Origin: an uncultured Sulfurovum sp.
Lineage (GTDB): Bacteria > Campylobacterota > Campylobacteria > Campylobacterales > Sulfurovaceae
Assembly: GCA_902727905.1 (NCBI GenBank)
Contig: CACVAR010000296.1
Coordinates: 1 to 18,066 of the forward strand
Direction of reading: 5' to 3'
Length of the DNA: 18,066 bases
Numbering within the stretch: the stretch's first letter is position 1; every line of letters starts with the position of its first letter. The notes beneath the pieces are model-generated. The model ran no database searches and was not told where the DNA came from. It saw only the letters and a program-made list of their open reading frames with translations. Made by a program: the position numbers and the translations under genes. Of the stretch, positions 15,101 to 18,066 are shown piece after piece.

Positions 15101-18066
15101 TTATATGATAACCAGTTAACAGGAAGCATACCAACAGAGTTAGGGAACTTAGCAAGTTTAAACTATTTAAGTTTAAGTACTAACCAGTTAACAGAAAGCA
15201 TACCAACAGCGTTAGGGAACTTAGCAAATTTAACCTATTTGAATTTAGCTAATAACCAGTTAACAGGAAGCATACCAACAGCGTTAGGGAACTTAGCAAA
15301 TTTAACCCAGTTGTATTTATATGATAACCAGTTAACAGGAAGCATACCAACAGAGTTAGGGAACTTAGCAAGTTTAAACTATTTGAGTTTAAGTACTAAC
15401 CAGTTAACAGAAAGCATTCCAACAGCGTTAGGGAACTTAGCAAACTTAACCCATTTGCATTTAGATAATAACCAGTTAACAGGAAGCATACCAACAGCGT
15501 TAGGGAACTTAGCAAATTTAATACATTTGTATTTAGCTAATAACCAGTTAACAGGAAGCATCCCAAGAGAGTTAGGGAGTTTAGCAAATTTAACTTACTT
15601 GAATTTACATACTAACCAGTTAACAGAAAGCATTCCAACAGCGTTAGGGAACTTAGCAAACTTAACCTATTTGAATTTACATACAAACCAGTTTATTCAT
15701 ACAGACCTAGAAGCAATGAATCCATTTATTACTTCTGTTGCAACACATGATATAACACCACAAGTAGCAGTAGATACAAATAGAACCATAGCTTCATTGT
15801 TTTCTGAATCAAACTTAAGCATTACACCAGCGTATACTGAGAATCCAAGTGGAAATGACAGTTATCAATGGTACAAAGATGGTGTAGCCATAGCAGGAGC
15901 AACAAACAGAGTATTTACGAAAAGTAATATTGCCGTTGCAGATGGAGGTGTTTATACTTATGAAGTAAACAACTCAGTAGTAACAGAGTTAACACTAAAG
16001 TCTAATAATGATTCAGAAGGTATTAGTGTAGAAGTGATAGACATTAGAACAGCTGTTATGGAAGACATAGCAGGAAATTCAGATGCAACACCTGCCACAG
16101 CAGCAGAAATTAATGCGATAGCTGGAGTAGAGAATGCTTTAACAGGGATAGACTATTCAACAGCATTCGCCAATGGAAGTTATGTAGACAGAGCAAACCC
16201 AACAGTAGAAGAGATTCAAAACGTTATAGATACACATAATGCAACAGTTACAATTGACACAGACAATGCAGAGCATTTAGCCATTTTAGGTGTTTCAAAA
16301 GCTGAAGCTGATGCACTACTAGCACTTTACAATGATACGAATGGTACAGCTTGGACAGATGATGATAACTGGACGACACTTACACTTGTATCTACTTGGA
16401 AAGGAATCACGACTACTGCTGGTTCAGTGACATCTATTGAGTTAGATGATAACAACTTAAGTGGAACAATTCCAAATGAATTAGAAGACTTAAGGAATTT
16501 AGAATACTTAACACTAGAACAAAATGGATTAACAGGCAGTATTCCTAGCGTCTTAGGAAACTTAAGTAATTTAATAGAGTTAAACCTAAATGAAAATAAA
16601 TTATCAGGAAGTATTCCAATAGAGTTAGGGGATTTAAGTACCCTAACACATTTACGTCTATATTATAATGAGCTTACCGGAACTATTCCAACAGAGCTTG
16701 GAGACTTAAGTAGTATGGTTTATTTTAATGTGAGTCGCAACCAACTTACAGGAAGTATTCCTAGTGAACTTGGAAACTTTAGAAATATGAATGCCTTATA
16801 TTTACAAGATAATCAACTAAGTGGAACAATTCCAAATGAATTAGTAGACATAACTTGGGATGCAAGTGCATATGCCTTGAATCTTTCAGATAATGATTTA
16901 ACAGGAGCTATACCAAACTTTGACAATAAATTAGTTGTGGATGGTATAGGTTCATGGACTGGACATGGATTTGATATTTTTGGTAATGAATTTACTTTTG
17001 AAGATTTAGAACCAAATTATATGGCAATAATTAATCTACCAGATGTTAATGGAACAGATGACGGTACAGGATATGATCTTTCAAGCCAACAAGTGGTTGA
17101 TACAAATAGAACTATAGCTTCATTATTCTCTGAAGCCAATTTAACTATTACACCAGAGTATGCTGAGAATGTAAGTGGAAATGACAGTTACCAATGGTAT
17201 AAAAATGGGGTAGCAATAGCAGGAGCAACAGATAGAATATTTACTAAAAGTAATATTGAAGTTACAGATGGAGGCGTTTATACTTATACAGTAAGTAACT
17301 CAGTGGTAACCGAGTTGACTTTACAATCCCATAAGCCTTTAGAGGGTATTAGTGTTGAAGTGATTGATATTAGAACAGCTGTTATGGAAGACATAGCAGG
17401 TAATGCAGATGGTATACCAGCAACAGCAGAGGAGATAAATGCCATAGGTGGTGTAAGTGGTGCATTAACAGGTGTTGATTATTCAAGGGCATTGGCTAAT
17501 GGAACGTATGTAGATTCAGCCAATCCAACTCCAACAGAGATACAAATGGTGATTGATGCTCATAATGCACATCTTAATGGTTTAGCAGAAGTGATTGAAG
17601 ATATTGCAGGTAATAGCAATAGTACAGCAACAACAGCAAGTCAGCTTAATGCAATTAATGGTGTAAGTGGTGCTGTAATGGGTATAGATTATTCAACAGC
17701 ATTGGCTAATGGAACTTATGTTGATTCAGTAAATCCAACAGCCCAAGAGATTCAAACGGTTGTCACTAATGCAAATAATGCACTTGCCCTTATTCAAGCT
17801 TATGCAGAGGATAACAATGCAACTGTCCCAAGTGTACAAGATTATATGGACGCAGGAATTACAGGTGTGGATGCTGATAACTTGAATGCTGTGAATGCTG
17901 CTATTGATGCCAGTGATACAGCTGGAACCGATACGGTGGCAGAGGTTCAAGCGATAGCCGATGCTGGGAATACAAGAGCAGATAATGCTTTAAGTTTGAT
18001 TGGAACGTATGCTTCAAATACAGATAGACCAAACTCAGCAACAGCTCCTAGCGTTCAAGATTATAT
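9074..18066 (+). CDS. Giant secreted or surface multidomain protein with LRR, Ig-like and helical repeats (3' end beyond the window)
   Basis: One frame stays open from the ATG at 9074 to the window end: 2,997 complete codons and no stop. In order: signal peptide (1-19); long beta-rich, unassigned N-terminal region (about 20-719); DUF11-like domain (720-842); an unassigned linker with beta character; SdrD B-like domain (1079-1199); two Ig/cadherin-like modules (about 1201-1402); thrombospondin-type-3-like Asp-rich calcium site (1403-1438); helical EDIAGN repeats (from 1450); beta-sandwich-like domain (about 1520-1686); LRR array 1 (1815-2198); Ig-like (2233-2313); LRR array 2 (2454-2619); Ig-like (2675-2755); more helical repeats to the end. 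This composition points to an exported, calcium-stabilised adhesin or surface-layer-like protein. No catalytic motif is seen. The secretion or anchoring signal would be C-terminal and lies outside the window. The ligand is unknown. The gene is monocistronic on its 5' side. Confidence 0.9.
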   Translation, partial: MRILQQILLLCIIPMVSFANVTSLEMFTLNDGTAPFSVDSTAGNDDSANNEIVRTHDDIRYRATFVTDGGDSSVIGTFVLPSIDAGPTAGEPAAKWKEIPPQCLASGSSLSADGGTLICNMGDFPNPSTVAIEPIVKVSGRTPNGQEIDFAVSVDGEGSATAQSTEMATAIEASYYDTVVTAGVASKGVLAVDGRLDQLVSATPRFDLMMGNSLNHGSGYTRASGFNGLGGPNGEAGRALAYGVFMFAHELKGSEMLNPNIPFEYTVTTTDANISGQSSLQTALDNSKLVSWTGAQGNQNQNLNPGCKNGPLNGYHMLGDRGTVNKNHSIVLNGGTVNCSQASDGEPIVATVSNIDSSLEHFPTYVPVGGGTNPTDNNEWYVMSKIVSQYLFLDDIPEDTRVTLNTCVRMTTAPVSISGQVNVDINPYVDETDNGNLGNQCQAEGFERKLFGLAGMSHTVRAISNTAAGADVRISSDSRVNMAKPGEQYHSRLYISNTASETLKYRMCEKLDNARQKLLTGSSQGNLAGVSVQKGAEEPSNIEWGVKVADGTGSIHDSWGEYTNVNLVQNGGNAYNLHPSLGSGTLYEEANCGDADPSGSTAGVPEAWFPNHQAVMDAGYSLDQVTMLRVDGNLIAGGQIFAFLTHEARETFRYDANDVLLNPIGIDLNYTQGDFIPSGSHIPNIMTGMIYDMNGTEIHRYRQRDALELGENRFLRIRQSSVPSAGLEVAVGNSIEYTLTPNYASPSSNLTPANIMVTNVLPENMTYVSTTSGPTPLVMNNTPSLGFTTLVWTMANQVPIQQTYGGRDFSTAANLSPIVFEARVNTNSVSGDKLVNWVTLSDGGNDSPLEGDCTDYNTSIVNDEYVGYANCLPAYGSAVVKAEKTLNLVSAPPGFQIFTEGLDPIVSVASTYRNTINWASIGSSMNDLKVIDIFPYNGDARGSNFTGTNTLVSVAKNSELNSSTATLYYTKALASSINSDPSDASNVLDGSSIWCDMGDDATTPDVGSAGCPLNLGEATALLVNQTSLLLAGTTYGAELLFTQTANKEHDVYKNSISAQGSSINLISSNSVETEVLTPSIVSRVWNDANRNGVVDNSESGFSSVRVTLGGNDIDGTAINIFADTNASGYYEFNLSNGLIKASDANGYTLSVSNPPAGMVTTYDVDDGYHYPNTATTQHNSGSIVLNAADDLTNVNFGYATPFVLSVGIDVNDSVTSSGGVALTDIFGNDNVNGATFTLGTDANITQITTTTLLDINLTTGIVTVPTNTPAGIYTENYTVCENTNPSNCMTADIRVTVLAGEIDAIDDDFSSTIILSPVGAVAGDVTPIGNDTLNGEDINDSLVILSLVPEHSTLTTVTLENNGTLSVDANSTVGTYTVAYKLCEALNPNNCDEANVSVVVLEDTDNDGIADISDPDDDNDGVSDVDELDHGSDPLDNSSSTLASIASVVEDIAGNADGRATTANEINIIDGVENALTDVDYSTAFANGSYVDRANPTVEEIQVAIDEVNAITAIFPTNSRDTCAKCTPKGWFADSGTPDVSNREHAADIGTSRGNSPWYNAPIPLPPNGHTTWVSLRDLGPANALPEEVISTTIKGLTVGETYVVTLYTLTALSYYAQNYSDSFSFQVGSNPLETVLTTTNDAWVETKIRFVATQATEELKLSIGDNSAANWESVQISVDSIMEIRTPIIEDIAGNADATPATAEQINAIAGVENALSGIDYSTALANGTYVDSANPTAAEIQAVIDTYNATVSIDTDNAEHLAILGISKAEADALMALYNDTNGTAWTDKTNWDTLSNISTWKGITVSGGSVTQINLSTNNLAGSIPTELGNLANLTYLNLHTNQLTGSIPTELGSLANLTHLYLYNNQLTGSIPTALGNLANLTHLHLTKNQLTGSIPTALGNLANLTELRLHTNQLTGSIPTELGSLANLTHLYLYNNQLAGSIPTELGSLANLIHLNLANNQLTGSIPTELGNLASLNYLSLSTNQLTESIPTALGNLANLTQLYLYDNQLTGSIPTELGNLASLNYLSLSTNQLTESIPTALGNLANLTYLNLANNQLTGSIPTALGNLANLTQLYLYDNQLTGSIPTELGNLASLNYLSLSTNQLTESIPTALGNLANLTHLHLDNNQLTGSIPTALGNLANLIHLYLANNQLTGSIPRELGSLANLTYLNLHTNQLTESIPTALGNLANLTYLNLHTNQFIHTDLEAMNPFITSVATHDITPQVAVDTNRTIASLFSESNLSITPAYTENPSGNDSYQWYKDGVAIAGATNRVFTKSNIAVADGGVYTYEVNNSVVTELTLKSNNDSEGISVEVIDIRTAVMEDIAGNSDATPATAAEINAIAGVENALTGIDYSTAFANGSYVDRANPTVEEIQNVIDTHNATVTIDTDNAEHLAILGVSKAEADALLALYNDTNGTAWTDDDNWTTLTLVSTWKGITTTAGSVTSIELDDNNLSGTIPNELEDLRNLEYLTLEQNGLTGSIPSVLGNLSNLIELNLNENKLSGSIPIELGDLSTLTHLRLYYNELTGTIPTELGDLSSMVYFNVSRNQLTGSIPSELGNFRNMNALYLQDNQLSGTIPNELVDITWDASAYALNLSDNDLTGAIPNFDNKLVVDGIGSWTGHGFDIFGNEFTFEDLEPNYMAIINLPDVNGTDDGTGYDLSSQQVVDTNRTIASLFSEANLTITPEYAENVSGNDSYQWYKNGVAIAGATDRIFTKSNIEVTDGGVYTYTVSNSVVTELTLQSHKPLEGISVEVIDIRTAVMEDIAGNADGIPATAEEINAIGGVSGALTGVDYSRALANGTYVDSANPTPTEIQMVIDAHNAHLNGLAEVIEDIAGNSNSTATTASQLNAINGVSGAVMGIDYSTALANGTYVDSVNPTAQEIQTVVTNANNALALIQAYAEDNNATVPSVQDYMDAGITGVDADNLNAVNAAIDASDTAGTDTVAEVQAIADAGNTRADNALSLIGTYASNTDRPNSATAPSVQDY
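11231..11600 (+). other. DUF11-like domain of the giant protein
   Basis: Residues about 720-842 show the DUF11 pattern: a start like LEVAVGNSIEYTLT, then IMVTNVLPENMTYVS and an end in ARVNTN...LVNWVTLS. DUF11 modules are beta-sandwich repeats of large surface proteins. Only one convincing copy is present; a more diverged relative may follow at about 11750-12290. Confidence 0.55.
12308..12670 (+). other. SdrD B-like (Cna B-type) domain of the giant protein
   Basis: RVWNDANRNGVVDNSESG followed by VRVTLGG, a turn DTNASGYYEF, and closing VNFGY is the SdrD B-like signature, including the Asp-rich calcium loop DANRNGVVDNSE. These domains stiffen bacterial adhesin stalks. It covers residues about 1079-1199. 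Confidence 0.75.
12674..13279 (+). repeat. Two tandem Ig/cadherin-like modules of the giant protein
   Basis: Two modules of about 100 residues share a pattern: a GNDxxNG turn (FGNDNVNG and IGNDTLNG), a valine/threonine-rich middle, then GIYTENYTVCENTNPSNC or GTYTVAYKLCEALNPNNC and a strand ending in VTVL or VVVL. The paired cysteines in each CExxNPxNC loop are conserved between the copies and could form a disulfide after export. Confidence 0.65.
13280..13387 (+). other. Thrombospondin-type-3-like calcium-binding stretch
   Basis: DTDNDGIADISDPDDDNDG followed by VSDVDELDHGSDP gives consecutive DxDxDGxxD-type loops, the type 3 repeat pattern seen in OmpA-linked and surface proteins. It separates the beta-rich N-terminal half from the repeat-rich half. 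Confidence 0.8.
13421..13610 (+). repeat. EDIAGN helical repeat 1
   Basis: This repeat of about 62 residues begins EDIAGNADG, passes through INIIDGVENALTDVDYSTA, then ANGSYVDRANPTVEEIQ. The pattern suggests a small helical bundle. Further copies start at 14144, 16061, 17387 and 17597. I do not recognise a named family. Confidence 0.75.
13622..14131 (+). other. Beta-sandwich (carbohydrate-binding-like) domain between helical repeats 1 and 2
   Basis: About 170 residues without repeat character lie between two EDIAGN repeats. The segment has CAKC, GWFADSGTPDVSN, PPNGHTTWVSLRDLG, then alternating hydrophobic strands (LTVGETYVVTLYTL, SFSFQVG) and ends SVQISVDSI. The pattern resembles jelly-roll lectin-like domains; the assignment is tentative. 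A ligand-binding role within the protein is an inference. Confidence 0.4.
14144..14330 (+). repeat. EDIAGN helical repeat 2, start of composite block A
   Basis: EDIAGNADATPATAEQINAI, then GVENALSGIDYSTALANGTY and VDSANPTAAEIQAVID. It is directly followed by DTDNAEHLAILGISKAEAD and the LRR N-terminal cap ALYNDTNGTAWTDKTNW. Confidence 0.75.
14516..15667 (+). repeat. LRR array 1: sixteen 72-bp units
   Basis: Sixteen consecutive 24-residue leucine-rich repeats, starting at 14516 and every 72 bases after, fit the pattern xLxLxxNQLTGSIPTELGNL plus ANLT, the plant-type (GSIP) LRR class. A partial unit at 15668-15727 caps the array. There is no insertion or deletion between units, and DNA identity between units is very high. 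A pair of unit types (SLN-ending, then YLSLSTNQLTESIPTAL) occurs three times, at 14948, 15092 and 15308. Such arrays form a curved solenoid used for protein binding. Variable positions lie mostly at the xLxLxx surface (YLNLHT, HLYLYN, HLHLTK, QLYLYD), the expected ligand face. Confidence 0.95.
15770..16012 (+). other. Ig-like domain, copy 1
   Basis: VDTNRTIASLFSESNLSITP opens the domain; SYQWYKDGVAIAGATNRVF and ADGGVYTYEVNNSVV give the Trp of the core and the DxGxYxY strand typical of bacterial Ig-like folds. It follows the cap of LRR array 1. Confidence 0.65.
16061..16250 (+). repeat. EDIAGN helical repeat 3, start of composite block B
   Basis: EDIAGNSDATPATAAEINAI at the start resembles repeat 2, whereas 16154-16218 is identical at DNA level over 65 bases to 13514-13578 in repeat 1. 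The unit is therefore a chimera of two others. Confidence 0.75.
16433..16930 (+). repeat. LRR array 2: about seven diverged units
   Basis: Five 24-residue units, one of 27 residues and a partial last unit: for example LDDNNLSGTIPNELEDL, LEQNGLTGSIPSVLGNL, LNENKLSGSIPIELGDL. Units differ at many positions, unlike array 1. The N-cap ALYNDTNGTAWTDDDNW precedes it. Confidence 0.9.
17096..17338 (+). other. Ig-like domain, copy 2
   Basis: VDTNRTIASLFSEANLTITP, SYQWYKNGVAIAGATDRIF and TDGGVYTYTVSNSVV parallel copy 1 throughout, with scattered base changes, so the two copies are an older duplication than the LRR units of array 1. Confidence 0.65.
17387..17577 (+). repeat. EDIAGN helical repeat 4
   Basis: EDIAGNADGIPATAEEINAI, GVSGALTGVDYSRALANGTY and VDSANPTPTEIQMVID. 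It is not followed by a further LRR array but by repeat 5, showing that the repeat also occurs in tandem. Confidence 0.75.
17597..17780 (+). repeat. EDIAGN helical repeat 5
   Basis: EDIAGNSNSTATTASQLNAI, GVSGAVMGIDYSTALANGTY and VDSVNPTAQEIQTVVTNANN. It leads without a break into a different helical repeat. Confidence 0.75.
17828..18066 (+). repeat. 73-residue helical repeat, first full unit and start of a second
   Basis: PSVQDYMDAGITGVDADNLN begins a unit that continues AVNAAIDASDTAGTDTVAEV and ends IGTYASN; PSVQDY recurs at 18047, exactly 219 bases (73 codons) later, where the window stops. Similar 'AGITGVxxxNLxAVNxAI' repeats are known in large bacterial adhesins. More units are likely beyond the window. 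Confidence 0.75.

Larger units (their letters stand above)
14144..16060 (+). repeat. Composite block A: helical repeat, LRR cap, 16-unit LRR array, Ig-like domain
   Basis: This block is repeated in the same domain order at 16061-17386. Both copies contain, in order, the EDIAGN repeat, DTDNAEHLAILG(I/V)SKAEAD, ALYNDTNGTAWTD, STWKGIT, an LRR array, VDTNRTIASLFSE and SGNDSYQWYK, and both run into ISVEVIDIRTAVMEDIAGN. Block A is 1,917 bp; block B is 1,326 bp, and the difference is mainly LRR units. Confidence 0.8.
16061..17386 (+). repeat. Composite block B: helical repeat, LRR cap, diverged LRR array, Ig-like domain
   Basis: This is the second copy of the block at 14144-16060, in the same domain order. 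Its LRR part is shorter and diverged, and a stretch of about 50 residues with SWTGHGFDIFGNEFTFEDL links it to the Ig-like domain, differing from block A. Confidence 0.8.

Noticed and set aside
14532..15561. Several minus-strand open frames of 60-132 codons with repetitive LPVNWLL-type translation
   Set aside because: They are the antisense of the 72-bp LRR units; a repeat free of stops in one antisense frame gives long frames by copying. The plus-strand frame is the real one.
14516..15667. Regular repeats that could suggest a CRISPR array
   Set aside because: There are no unique spacers; the whole 72-bp unit is repeated and codes for LRRs in frame.

Overview
The window looks like a low-GC Campylobacterota chromosome (Sulfurovum/Sulfurimonas/Arcobacter-like). 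The L13 and S9 proteins match epsilon-type homologues closely. As I recall, the order addA (RecB-like helicase-nuclease), rplM, rpsI is conserved in Campylobacter and relatives. Two defence or stress modules appear to be spliced into this core neighbourhood, and a very large surface-protein gene follows it.

Layout: (1) 2-298, the 3' end of an alpha/beta hydrolase gene. (2) 315-1313, minus strand, a membrane-anchored endonuclease/exonuclease/phosphatase-fold protein. (3) 1451-4347, a tight three-gene restriction-modification operon: a cytosine-5 DNA methyltransferase, a 413-aa protein that is probably a restriction endonuclease subunit, and a 148-aa protein with a clear PD-(D/E)XK nuclease signature. 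It is visibly AT-richer than its flanks and ends only 25 bases before addA. (4) 4373-7096, addA, with all helicase motifs and an intact nuclease site. (5) 7242-7831, a DUF433/DUF5615 (PIN-like) toxin-antitoxin pair, preceded by two inverted repeats of the same design exactly 40 bp apart. (6) 7957-8775, rplM-rpsI with a good promoter in front and two candidate hairpin terminators behind. (7) 9074 to the window end, one uninterrupted reading frame of at least 2,997 codons that begins with a signal peptide and has no stop before the window ends.

The giant protein is a mosaic. In order it has a signal peptide, a long beta-rich N-terminal region, a DUF11-like domain, an SdrD B-like domain, two Ig/cadherin-like modules, a thrombospondin-type-3-like calcium-binding stretch, and then helical 'EDIAGN' repeats alternating with a beta-sandwich-like domain, two leucine-rich repeat arrays and two Ig-like domains. 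A composite block (EDIAGN repeat, LRR cap, LRR array, Ig-like domain) occurs twice. The first LRR array is sixteen 72-bp units with no length change and almost identical DNA. The second array is strongly diverged.

Taken together, this is core information-processing and repair DNA (addA, rplM, rpsI) carrying a restriction-modification insert and a toxin-antitoxin insert, next to a recombining surface-protein gene. The most novel candidates are the two-nuclease restriction cassette abutting addA, the paired operator-like repeats of the toxin-antitoxin operon, and the architecture and recent repeat evolution of the giant protein. All functions are read from motifs; nothing was searched or computed with software.
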